From assembly GCA_036011785.1 (NCBI GenBank), contig DASCOB010000023.1, forward strand, positions 1 through 14,029: DNA of 14,029 nucleotides, in the 5' to 3' direction. Every line of letters begins with the position of its first letter. Within the stretch, counting starts at the first letter, position 1. The DNA is from CAJWGI01 sp036011785 (GTDB lineage: Bacteria > Chloroflexota > Anaerolineae > Anaerolineales > UBA11657). Shown one piece after another: positions 1 to 5,371 of this stretch. Both the position numbers and the translations under genes were made by a program. The notes beneath the pieces are model-generated. The model worked only from the letters and a program-made list of their open reading frames with translations, was not told the DNA's origin and did no database searches.

Positions 1-131
1 TGCCAGGCGATAACGTGAACATGGACGTGGAGCTGATAACGCCCGTTGCGCTGGAGAAAGGCTCTAAATTCGCCATCCGCGAGGGCGGCCTAACCGTTGG
101 CGCCGGCGTCATTACCGAAATCACAGAGTAG
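1..131 (+). CDS. tuf: Elongation factor Tu, C-terminal fragment (5' end outside window)
   Basis: This is the last 42 codons of EF-Tu, the GTPase that delivers aminoacyl-tRNA to the ribosome. Reading from base 3, the fragment opens with PGDNVNMDVELITPVALEKG and continues through FAIREGG and TVGAGVITEI to a TAG stop. These are hallmarks of EF-Tu domain 3, the C-terminal beta-barrel. The residue after REGG is Leu (codon CTA), where EF-Tu usually has Arg (REGGRTVGAG). The rpmG start follows 3 nt after the stop, the common tuf-rpmG-trnW-secE-nusG order. Identity is certain; which tuf copy this is cannot be judged from the fragment. Confidence 0.96.
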   Translation, partial: PGDNVNMDVELITPVALEKGSKFAIREGGLTVGAGVITEITE

Positions 132-134
132 AGC

Positions 135-299
135 ATGGCCAAAAAGGACATCAGACCGGTGGTGACGTTGGCATGCACGGAGTGCAAGGAGCGTAATTAC
201 ACCACCGAGAAAAATCGGCGCAATGATCCTGGGCGGCTGGAATTCAGCAAATACTGCCCCCGCTGTCGCAAGCATCAGTCGCACCGTGAAACAAAGTAA
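135..299 (+). CDS. rpmG: 50S ribosomal protein L33
   Basis: The 54-residue product is a small basic protein of the large ribosomal subunit. It begins MAKKDIRPVVTLACTECKER and contains two CxxC pairs (Cys14/Cys17 and Cys42/Cys45), so it is the zinc-binding C+ form of L33. The length matches the family. It starts 3 nt after the tuf stop and lies just upstream of tRNA-Trp and secE, where rpmG is usually found. No separate promoter is evident, so it is probably co-transcribed with tuf. Confidence 0.96.
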   Translation: MAKKDIRPVVTLACTECKERNYTTEKNRRNDPGRLEFSKYCPRCRKHQSHRETK

Positions 300-364
300 T
301 CGTCAGCAGAGGGCAGGTCTTGACCAAAGGGAGCCCAACCCGCCTGTTTGCTTCGAGACGACTT

Positions 365-437
365 AGGCGAGTAGCTCAACTGGTAGAGCAACGGTCTCCA
401 AAACCGTAGGTTGTGGGTTCAAGTCCTGCCTCGCCTG
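365..437 (+). tRNA. trnW: tRNA-Trp (anticodon CCA)
   Basis: A complete cloverleaf can be drawn. The acceptor stem is 365-371 with 430-436, seven pairs. The D stem is GCTC (374-377) with GAGC (386-389). The anticodon stem is ACGGT (391-395) with ACCGT (403-407) around loop 396-402, with anticodon CCA at 398-400. The T stem is 413-417 with 425-429 around loop TTCAAGT. The discriminator is G437. The following bases are CCT, so the 3' CCA is not encoded and must be added after transcription. A tRNA-Trp between rpmG and secE is a widespread arrangement. Confidence 0.97.
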
Positions 438-529
438 CCTTAAGCGAAAGACACGGGAAGTGAGCGGGGCCGTGCGCGTCAGACCGGCGTCCTCACCATG
501 AAAGGGGTTATTCTGGGAACGGACCACTG

Positions 530-787
530 ATGGATGTTCGCGAGCTAATAGGGCCGGCACTCCTCGGGCTGGTGATTGCGCTGGTGGCGTTCACCCTTTT
601 CAGCACCCGCCAGAAGATCGTGGTATACATGCGCGAAACGCGGGCAGAATTGGGGAAAGTCTCGTGGCCAAGCCGGGCCGACGCCACCGATTTGACCGTG
701 GTGGTGCTGGTTACTATCACCGTCAGCGCACTGTTTCTCGGGTTTTTCGATGCGGTTTTCACCTGGGTGTTTGCGCAGGTAATATAG
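530..787 (+). CDS. secE: Preprotein translocase subunit SecE
   Basis: SecE is the small essential membrane subunit of the SecYEG channel and clamps SecY. The 85-residue product has a hydrophobic segment at about residues 6-24, the diagnostic amphipathic motif AELGKVSWPS (39-48), and a second, main membrane segment at about 55-78. Single-helix SecE proteins lack the first segment; two-helix versions are also known. The ATG at 530 has only a weak purine-rich stretch upstream (GGGAA, 515-519). The nusG start follows 7 nt after the stop, the standard secE-nusG pair. Confidence 0.95.
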   Translation: MDVRELIGPALLGLVIALVAFTLFSTRQKIVVYMRETRAELGKVSWPSRADATDLTVVVLVTITVSALFLGFFDAVFTWVFAQVI

Positions 788-794
788 TGACACT

Positions 795-1583
795 ATGGAA
801 AACAACGACGTAGCAAAAGAAGATACTCAGATCGGCACAATTCCAGAACCGCAGACTACGCCGGATGCTGCCGCGGAGTTGCCTGATGTAGACGCTGATC
901 AACCGGAGATAGACTTCGATATCGACTTCGAAGACGACCTCGGCCCCTCACTGGAGGAGGTGCTGCATGCCGCCACCCAGGAGGTGCACACCGCCCGGGA
1001 GAGCGAGAACGATGCGGAGGAAGCGGAAGCCTCCGCCGAGACTGAGAGGGCCGGAGAGCTCGACCGACACTGGTATGTGGTGCACTGCTACTCAGGTTAC
1101 GAAAACAAGGTATGCCATAACCTTGAACAACGCATTGAAAGCATGGACATGAGCGATGAGATTTTCGACGTGGTGGTCCCCACCGAGGAAGAAATCGCGG
1201 TCAAGGACGGAAAACGTAAGACGGTTGAGCGTCAAGTTTTCCCGGGGTATATTTTGGTGCAGATGGAACTGTCGGAAGAGTCGTGGTACGTAGTGCGCAA
1301 CACCCCGGGCGTGACCGGGTTCGTGGGTATGGGTAATAAACCCACCCCTCTGCCCGAACAGGAAGTTAGTCACATTATTGAGCGCATGGAGGCGGACGCA
1401 CCACGCATAACAGTCACGTTTAAAGTCGATCAAAAAGTACGCATTGTCGATGGCCCTTTCAATGATTTCATCGGCACAGTGCAGCAAATCGATGTCGACC
1501 GCGCGAAAGTACGTGTCATGGTTTCGTTTTTCGGGCGGGAAACACCGGTAGAACTTGATTTTTTGCAGGTAGAAAAGATCTAA
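795..1583 (+). CDS. nusG: Transcription elongation/termination factor NusG with long acidic N-terminal extension
   Basis: NusG binds the RNA polymerase clamp through its NGN domain and contacts Rho or ribosomal S10 through its KOW domain. The 262-residue product has the NGN domain from about residue 91 (HWYVVHCYSGYENKV, then QVFPGYILVQMEL and VRNTPGVTGFVG) and the KOW domain at about 208-262 (VRIVDGPFNDFIGTVQQID). Ahead of it lie about 90 residues of low-complexity acidic sequence with about 30 Asp/Glu and only 3 Lys/Arg. Typical NusG is about 180 residues. No in-frame ATG occurs between residue 1 and the NGN domain, so the extension is probably translated. An internal GTG at codon 56 is a less likely start. 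Acidic extensions are known in some actinobacterial and other NusG proteins. Confidence 0.95.
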   Translation: MENNDVAKEDTQIGTIPEPQTTPDAAAELPDVDADQPEIDFDIDFEDDLGPSLEEVLHAATQEVHTARESENDAEEAEASAETERAGELDRHWYVVHCYSGYENKVCHNLEQRIESMDMSDEIFDVVVPTEEEIAVKDGKRKTVERQVFPGYILVQMELSEESWYVVRNTPGVTGFVGMGNKPTPLPEQEVSHIIERMEADAPRITVTFKVDQKVRIVDGPFNDFIGTVQQIDVDRAKVRVMVSFFGRETPVELDFLQVEKI

Positions 1584-1599
1584 CAGCGGGAGCGGTGCA

Positions 1600-2025
1600 A
1601 TGGCAAAGAAACTAAAAGCAGTGGTAAGGCTGCAATTGCAGGCGGGCAGCGCAAGCCCGGCGCCCCCGGTCGGCCCGGCTCTGGCACCTCACGGTGTGAA
1701 TCTGATGGCGTTCTGCAAGGAATACAATGCGCGCACTCAGAATCGCACCGGTGAGATTCTGCCAGCGGATATCTCCATCTTCGCTGACGGCTCATTCAAA
1801 TTCGTGCTGAAGACGCCGCCTGCTGCGGTGCTGTTGCGCGCAGCCGCCGGGCTGGAAAAAGGCTCGGCAGACCCTTTGCGTGAGAAAGTGGGCAAGGTCA
1901 CCCGCTCTCAGGTGCGCGAAATCGCCGAAACGAAAATGAAAGATTTGAACGCCAACGATGTTGAGAACGCAATGCTGCAGATAGAGGGCACTGCGCGCTC
2001 GATGGGGATCGTGGTCGAGAGATAA
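1600..2025 (+). CDS. rplK: 50S ribosomal protein L11
   Basis: L11 forms part of the GTPase-associated centre with 23S rRNA and L10/L12. The 141-residue length is exactly typical. The N-terminal domain carries the PAPPVGPAL proline-rich switch segment and GVNLMAFCKEYNARTQ. The C-terminal domain shows SFKFVLKTPPAAVLL and ends with DLNANDVENAMLQIEGTARS and MGIVVER. GGGAG at 1588-1592 is a good ribosome binding site 7 nt before the ATG. It lies 16 nt after nusG and is followed by rplA, the universal L11-L1 pair. Confidence 0.97.
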   Translation: MAKKLKAVVRLQLQAGSASPAPPVGPALAPHGVNLMAFCKEYNARTQNRTGEILPADISIFADGSFKFVLKTPPAAVLLRAAAGLEKGSADPLREKVGKVTRSQVREIAETKMKDLNANDVENAMLQIEGTARSMGIVVER

Positions 2026-2039
2026 ATCAGAAGGTGGGA

Positions 2040-2056
2040 GGGCTGCCGAGCAGCCC
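2040..2056 (+). other. Compact GC-rich hairpin between rplK and rplA
   Basis: GGGCTGC (2040-2046) pairs perfectly with GCAGCCC (2050-2056) around a CGA triloop, in the 53-nt gap between the L11 and L1 genes. No U-tract follows, so it is not an intrinsic terminator. It ends 22 nt before the rplA ATG and may influence translation or RNA processing of rplA. Whether L1 binds it is unknown. The usual L1 operator described in E. coli lies upstream of rplK. Confidence 0.45.
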
Positions 2057-2078
2057 GCCAGCACCAGTGGAGATTATC

Positions 2079-2786
2079 ATGGCAACACATGGCAAGAAAT
2101 ACCGCGCGGCGCGCGATCTAATTGAAAGAAACCAGCTCTACCCCCCCCGTGAGGCGGTAGAACTGGCCAAGCAAAGCGCCACTGCGAACTTTGATGAAAC
2201 GGTTGAAGTTCACGTCCGGCTAGGCATCGACACACGCAAAGCGGACCAGCAGGTGCGCTCTTCGGTGCAGCTTCCTCACGGGCTCGGCAAGACTGTGCGC
2301 GTTCTCGCGTTCGTCGAGGGAGAGGGCGCGCGCCTGGCGGAACAGGCCGGGGCGGACTTCATCACGGATGAAGAGACCATCACAAAAATCCAGGATGGAT
2401 GGACCGGATTCGATGTTGCCATTGCAGTGCCGGAAATGATGGGTACTGTGGGGCGTCTTGGCCGCATCCTCGGCCCGCGCGGCCTGATGCCAAATCCCAA
2501 GGCGGGCACAGTGGCGCCAGCCGAGGATCTGCCACGGCTGATTGACGAGGCCAAAGCTGGAAAAATCGAATTCCGGTTGGACAAGACAGCAAATGTACAC
2601 GCGCCCATCGGAAAGGCGTCGTTTTCGGCGGATGCTCTCTGCGACAATCTGGTGGCTCTGGTCGATGCTGTGCGAAGAGCGAGACCGTCGGCGGCAAAAG
2701 GTAACTTTTTCCGCCGCATTACACTGGCAACAACGATGGGGCCAGGAATTCGGGTGGACCCGAATCTGGTGGGCGCTACCGAATAA
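2079..2786 (+). CDS. rplA: 50S ribosomal protein L1
   Basis: L1 builds the mobile L1 stalk of the large subunit, which guides deacylated tRNA out of the E site, and is often a translational repressor. The 235-residue product matches the family length. It begins MATHGKKYRAARDLIERNQL and contains the signature MMGTVGRLGRILGPRGLMPN, followed by PKAGTV and IEFRLDKTANVHAPIGKASF. The ATG at 2079 is chosen because the protein then aligns with the family start. An in-frame GTG at 2034 would add 15 residues encoded across the intergenic hairpin and is unlikely. GTGGAG at 2067-2072 is a weak ribosome binding site. Confidence 0.96.
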   Translation: MATHGKKYRAARDLIERNQLYPPREAVELAKQSATANFDETVEVHVRLGIDTRKADQQVRSSVQLPHGLGKTVRVLAFVEGEGARLAEQAGADFITDEETITKIQDGWTGFDVAIAVPEMMGTVGRLGRILGPRGLMPNPKAGTVAPAEDLPRLIDEAKAGKIEFRLDKTANVHAPIGKASFSADALCDNLVALVDAVRRARPSAAKGNFFRRITLATTMGPGIRVDPNLVGATE

Positions 2787-2808
2787 CGACACGATTACGT
2801 AACTGCAG

Positions 2809-2909
2809 CTTCACCACAGACCGTGGGTGCTCGGCCTCACGCTGGCTTAATTCCCCACCGAGGTGAAGACTTCAACATGCCCATGGCCGCCGAGGCCGCT
2901 CGAAGTCTT
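2809..2909 (+). promoter_or_regulatory. L10 leader (rplJ autoregulatory mRNA element) with candidate antiterminator
   Basis: The 194-nt gap before rplJ holds a structure like the L10 leader. A base helix CTTCACC (2809-2815) pairs with GGTGAAG (2862-2868). A purine-rich internal loop separates it from GTGGG (2823-2827) pairing with CCCAC (2854-2858). The AGACCGTGGG half and the CCCACCGAGG half resemble conserved elements of this leader family, whose internal loop forms an L10-binding kink-turn. Downstream, AAGACTTC (2866-2873) can instead pair with GAAGTCTT (2902-2909). That candidate antiterminator competes with the base helix at 2866-2868 and with the terminator that follows. By analogy with B. 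subtilis, L10 bound to the upper element would favour termination. The helices are read directly; the mechanism is inferred. Confidence 0.8.
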
Positions 2910-2952
2910 TGCGTCGCTTCATCTGAGGTGTGAGCAAAGACTTTTGTGTTTT
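2903..2952 (+). terminator. Rho-independent attenuator terminator in the rplJ leader
   Basis: AAGTCTTTGC (2903-2912) pairs perfectly over 10 bp with GCAAAGACTT (2934-2943). Inside the stem, CGCTTC (2915-2920) pairs with GAGGTG (2925-2930), with two G-T wobbles, around the tetraloop ATCT. A T-rich run follows (2942-2952, nine T in eleven bases). The position, 29 nt before the rplJ start and sharing 2903-2909 with the antiterminator helix, marks it as a conditional attenuator rather than an end-of-operon terminator. Confidence 0.75.
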
Positions 2953-2980
2953 CTGGCAGATGCAGAAAGGAGATAATAAG

Positions 2981-3517
2981 ATGGCACTCAGCAAACAGCG
3001 CAAGCAAGAACTGGTGGAAAAATACACCGAGTTGTTGCATCGCAGCCAGGGGGTAGTGTGGGTGAACAATAAGGGCCTGTCTGTTTCAGAAATATCCGCG
3101 TTGCGAAACAGAGTGCGCGAAGCGGAGGGCGTGTGCCGCGTCACCAAGAACCGGCTCACGCGTCTGGCTCTGCAAGAAGCCGGGCTTCCGGCGACGGAGG
3201 AGACGCTCAGTGGGCCCACTCTAGCGGGCTTCGCGTTTGGAGAAATCCCGCCTGTGGCAAAAGCCATTTACGATTTCGCCAAGGAGAACGACACAATCGA
3301 AATCAAGGGCGGATTGCTGGGTACCCAATTACTCAGTGCCCAGGAGGTGAAGACTCTCGCCAACCTGCCGCCGCTGCCGGAATTGCGCGCCAAGCTGCTC
3401 AGGTTGCTAAATTCCCCCGCGCGCGGCATCGCGGGGACGCTTTCCAGCAGCGTGCGTCGAGTAGTGAGCGTGGTGCATGCTTTCGCGAATACTGACACAT
3501 CAGAAGTCAGCGCGTGA
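2981..3517 (+). CDS. rplJ: 50S ribosomal protein L10
   Basis: L10 anchors the L7/L12 dimers at the base of the ribosomal stalk and can bind its own leader mRNA. The 178-residue product begins MALSKQRKQELVEKYTELLH and carries the family segment VCRVTKNRLTRLALQEAG, a central region with GPTLAGFAFG, and a C-terminal part with LLNSPARGIAGTLSSSVRRV before the helical L12-binding tail. The ATG at 2981 has an excellent ribosome binding site, AAAGGAG (2966-2972), 8 nt upstream. An in-frame GTG at 2930 lies inside the terminator hairpin and is rejected as a start. It is followed by rplL after 42 nt. Confidence 0.96.
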   Translation: MALSKQRKQELVEKYTELLHRSQGVVWVNNKGLSVSEISALRNRVREAEGVCRVTKNRLTRLALQEAGLPATEETLSGPTLAGFAFGEIPPVAKAIYDFAKENDTIEIKGGLLGTQLLSAQEVKTLANLPPLPELRAKLLRLLNSPARGIAGTLSSSVRRVVSVVHAFANTDTSEVSA

Positions 3518-3559
3518 TTCTGCGCGCACAAAACATATCCAAGACAAGGAGAGAACATC

Positions 3560-3943
3560 ATGGCAAATCTGGAAAAACTGGTCGAGCAGCTCGGAAAACT
3601 GACTGTGCTGGAAGCTGCGGAACTGACCAAGATGCTTGAAGATGAATGGGGCGTCTCCGCGGCCGCGCCGGTAGCAGCCGTGGCGGCCACCGCCGGCGGC
3701 GCCGGAGCCGACGTCGAACCCGCCGAGGAAAAGAGCGAGTGGAACCTGGTGCTGAAAGACCATGGCGCAAAGAAGATTGACGTCATCAAGGCGATACGTC
3801 AAGTCACCAGCCTGGGCCTGAAGGACGCCAAAGAAGTCTCTGAGACCACGGGAGCAGTAGTGCTCGAGGCCGTGGCCAAAGAGGCCGCCGAGGAAGCAAA
3901 AAAGAAACTGGAAGAAGCCGGGGCAACTGTAGAATTGCAGTAA
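3560..3943 (+). CDS. rplL: 50S ribosomal protein L7/L12
   Basis: L7/L12 is the multicopy stalk protein that recruits translational GTPases. The 127 residues show the expected N-terminal dimerisation helices (1-33, ending LEDEWGV), an Ala/Gly/Val-rich flexible hinge (about 34-55) and the C-terminal domain with HGAKKIDVIKAIRQVTSLGL KDAKEV, ending KKKLEEAGATVELQ. The segment after KDAKEV (SETTGAVVLEAVAKEAA) lacks the usual charged and proline-containing sequence there, a mild divergence. AAGGAG (3546-3551) sits 8 nt before the ATG. The next gene is not rpoB but a Nudix hydrolase after 119 nt. That gap holds only a weak 5-bp hairpin (3968-3985) without a T-run. Confidence 0.96.
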   Translation: MANLEKLVEQLGKLTVLEAAELTKMLEDEWGVSAAAPVAAVAATAGGAGADVEPAEEKSEWNLVLKDHGAKKIDVIKAIRQVTSLGLKDAKEVSETTGAVVLEAVAKEAAEEAKKKLEEAGATVELQ

Positions 3944-4050
3944 CGACAGTAATGCAGCCCTCTCTCGCCCGGAAGTATGGCCGGGAGCATCAGCGGTCCG
4001 CCACGCGCAGTGCGCACGCTGAGGATTGAGGCCATTCCAGCGCCCTCTGG

Positions 4051-4056
4051 TACGAT
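4051..4056 (+). promoter_or_regulatory. Candidate -10 element for a leaderless Nudix transcript
   Basis: TACGAT lies six bases before the ATG at 4063, so transcription from it would begin at or next to the start codon. No Shine-Dalgarno sequence is present upstream of that ATG. The only -35-like hexamer, TTGAGG (4026-4031), sits at a poor 19-nt spacing. The match is weak and could be chance. Confidence 0.3.
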
Positions 4057-4062
4057 TACCTG

Positions 4063-4569
4063 ATGGAACCGGCTGAAGTGAGATATTGTCTGCGCTGCGG
4101 CTGCGGCCTGACGCGCAGACGCCGCTTCGGGGCAGAGCGGCCGGTATGCCCGCAGTGCGACTACACCCATTTCTTCGACCCCAAAGTGGCCGCGGCGATG
4201 TGGGTGGAACAGAACGGCAGAGTATTGCTGGTACGCCGCGCGGCCACGCCTGCACGCGGCCGCTGGACTGTTCCCGGTGGCTTTGTGAACGCGTGGGAGG
4301 ACCCGGCTGAGACAGCCGCGCGAGAGTGCACCGAGGAGACCGGTCTCACTGTTTCCGCGTCCGACCTGCTCGAGTTGGTGCCCGGACGCGAGCACCCAGG
4401 CGGGGCCGGCTTCGTAATCTTCTACCGCGGAGAGATAACTGCCGGCAAGCTGCAAGCCGGGGATGACGCGGATGCAGTGGATTGGTTCGGGCCGGAAGAA
4501 TTACCCGAAATAGCATTCCACGCAACTGACGTGATGATTGCGCGCTGGCAAGCGGGTCATTTCACCTGA
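4063..4569 (+). CDS. Zinc-ribbon Nudix hydrolase
   Basis: Nudix enzymes cleave nucleoside diphosphates linked to another moiety, using a metal bound by the Nudix box. The 168-residue protein has an N-terminal zinc ribbon (Cys9/Cys12 and Cys29/Cys32, the latter in PVCPQC) followed by a Nudix fold. The Nudix box spans residues 73-95 and fits GX5EX7REUXEEXGU exactly (Gly73, Glu79, Arg87-Glu88, Glu91-Glu92, Gly94). The ribbon-plus-Nudix layout resembles NADH pyrophosphatase (NudC) and ADP-ribose pyrophosphatase-like proteins. It lacks the larger N-terminal domain of NudC, and the substrate cannot be assigned. It stands alone between rplL and the nuclease gene. Confidence 0.92.
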   Translation: MEPAEVRYCLRCGCGLTRRRRFGAERPVCPQCDYTHFFDPKVAAAMWVEQNGRVLLVRRAATPARGRWTVPGGFVNAWEDPAETAARECTEETGLTVSASDLLELVPGREHPGGAGFVIFYRGEITAGKLQAGDDADAVDWFGPEELPEIAFHATDVMIARWQAGHFT

Positions 4570-4630
4570 TGGCAGGAGGCCGGCCCCACCCTGCCGCAGG
4601 ACAACCGTTGCCCAGCAGCAGCCGGTGTTG

Positions 4631-4639
4631 TGCTAGAAT
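4631..4639 (+). promoter_or_regulatory. Probable extended -10 promoter for the bifunctional nuclease gene
   Basis: TGCTAGAAT combines the TGn extension with a -10 hexamer TAGAAT that matches the consensus at five of six positions. A possible -35, TTGCCC (4608-4613), is 20 nt upstream, too far for normal spacing, but extended -10 promoters tolerate a poor -35. Transcription would start near 4646, giving a leader of about 33 nt before the ATG at 4679. It lies in the 109-nt gap after the Nudix gene. Confidence 0.5.
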
Positions 4640-4678
4640 CGCAGCAAGCAGCGTGGGCGAGAAAACACAGATTCTCAG

Positions 4679-5206
4679 ATGATTGAAGTAACCATTGACA
4701 GCATCCGTGTCAGCCTAATGTCACAACATCGAGTGGCCATCCTCAAAGACGGGGAGAGTGAACGCTATTTGCCCATCTGGATTGGCCCGTGCGAAGCCGA
4801 CGCCATCACCGTGGAATTGCAGGAGATGGAAATGGCGCGCCCGCTCACGTATGACATATTCGCGACCACCATTGCAGAACTTGGTGGCGCCGTCTCACAC
4901 ATTCTCATCCGTGATTTGCGCAACGATGTATTTTACGCCAACATTCTGGTCGACCATGATGGCGAGCGCTTGGAAATCGACGCACGCCCCTCAGATGCCA
5001 TGGCGCTGGCCGTGCGCGCGCATGTGCCAATTTATGTGGAAGAGAAGGTGATGGAACAGGCCGGCATCACTCCGGAAGAAGACATCGAGGACGATGTGGA
5101 CGGCCCGGAGAGCGCCGGAGTGAATGACAAGGACCTGTCGGTGTTCTCCGATTTTGTGGATACGCTCGATCTGGAAGATTTGGACAGCGACGAACAGCAA
5201 GAATGA
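4679..5206 (+). CDS. Bifunctional nuclease family protein (BFN / DUF151)
   Basis: The family (Pfam BFN_dom, formerly DUF151) is named after a plant protein with RNase and DNase activity; bacterial roles are poorly defined. The 175-residue product matches its domain over about residues 1-130. It begins MIEVTIDSIRVSLMSQHRVA and contains RYLPIWIGPCEADAI, then MARPLTYDIF, and then RPSDAMALAVRAHVPIYVEE. These are the conserved landmarks. The last 45 residues form an acidic tail (EEDIEDDVDGPES and DLEDLDSDEQQE), perhaps disordered or a docking segment. No UvrB/UvrC-like domain is attached, unlike in some longer homologues. It precedes dnaB but is separated from it by a strong inverted repeat, so co-transcription is doubtful. 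Confidence 0.9.
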   Translation: MIEVTIDSIRVSLMSQHRVAILKDGESERYLPIWIGPCEADAITVELQEMEMARPLTYDIFATTIAELGGAVSHILIRDLRNDVFYANILVDHDGERLEIDARPSDAMALAVRAHVPIYVEEKVMEQAGITPEEDIEDDVDGPESAGVNDKDLSVFSDFVDTLDLEDLDSDEQQE

Positions 5207-5235
5207 CGGGTACTAGTGCGCCATTGGTGTCTTGC

Positions 5236-5273
5236 TGCTGCGCACGGGTCGGAACTGCGCCCCGTGCGCAGCA
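5236..5273 (+). terminator. Perfect 13-bp inverted repeat between the nuclease gene and dnaB (possible terminator)
   Basis: TGCTGCGCACGGG (5236-5248) is the exact reverse complement of CCCGTGCGCAGCA (5261-5273), with a 12-nt loop. It lies 30 nt after the nuclease stop in the 165-nt gap before dnaB. No T-run follows directly; the nearest is the TTTT at 5290-5293, inside a small hairpin CGTTT/AAACG (5288-5300). It could end the upstream transcript, protect its 3' end or bind a protein. The repeat is certain and its function is not. Confidence 0.55.
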
Positions 5274-5371
5274 CGTCTAACCCGCAACGTTTTGGAAACG
5301 ACTACACAACAGCACCTGCAACAGCGTGCAGCACTCTCTGACATTAGGTCGATGAATACCCGCAGAACCTG

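Noticed and set aside
320..350. Promoter for tRNA-Trp (TTGACC at 320-325)
   Set aside because: The -35-like hexamer is good, but no acceptable -10 occurs at 16-18 nt; the nearest, TGTTTG, is at 19 nt and matches poorly.
2034..2078. GTG at 2034 as an upstream start for rplA
   Set aside because: It would add 15 residues encoded by the intergenic hairpin and not found in L1. ATG 2079 aligns with the family start.
2930..2980. GTG at 2930 as an upstream start for rplJ
   Set aside because: It lies inside the attenuator hairpin, while ATG 2981 has a strong, well-spaced ribosome binding site and the normal L10 start.
3968..3985. CCCGG/CCGGG hairpin after rplL as a terminator
   Set aside because: Only 5 bp with an 8-nt loop and no T-run, too weak to call.
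3500..4255. Long minus-strand open frame (251 codons) across rplL and the Nudix gene
   Set aside because: It runs antisense to two clearly recognised genes, its translation is low-complexity Arg/Gly/Cys-rich, and no family is recognisable. GC-rich codon bias explains it.
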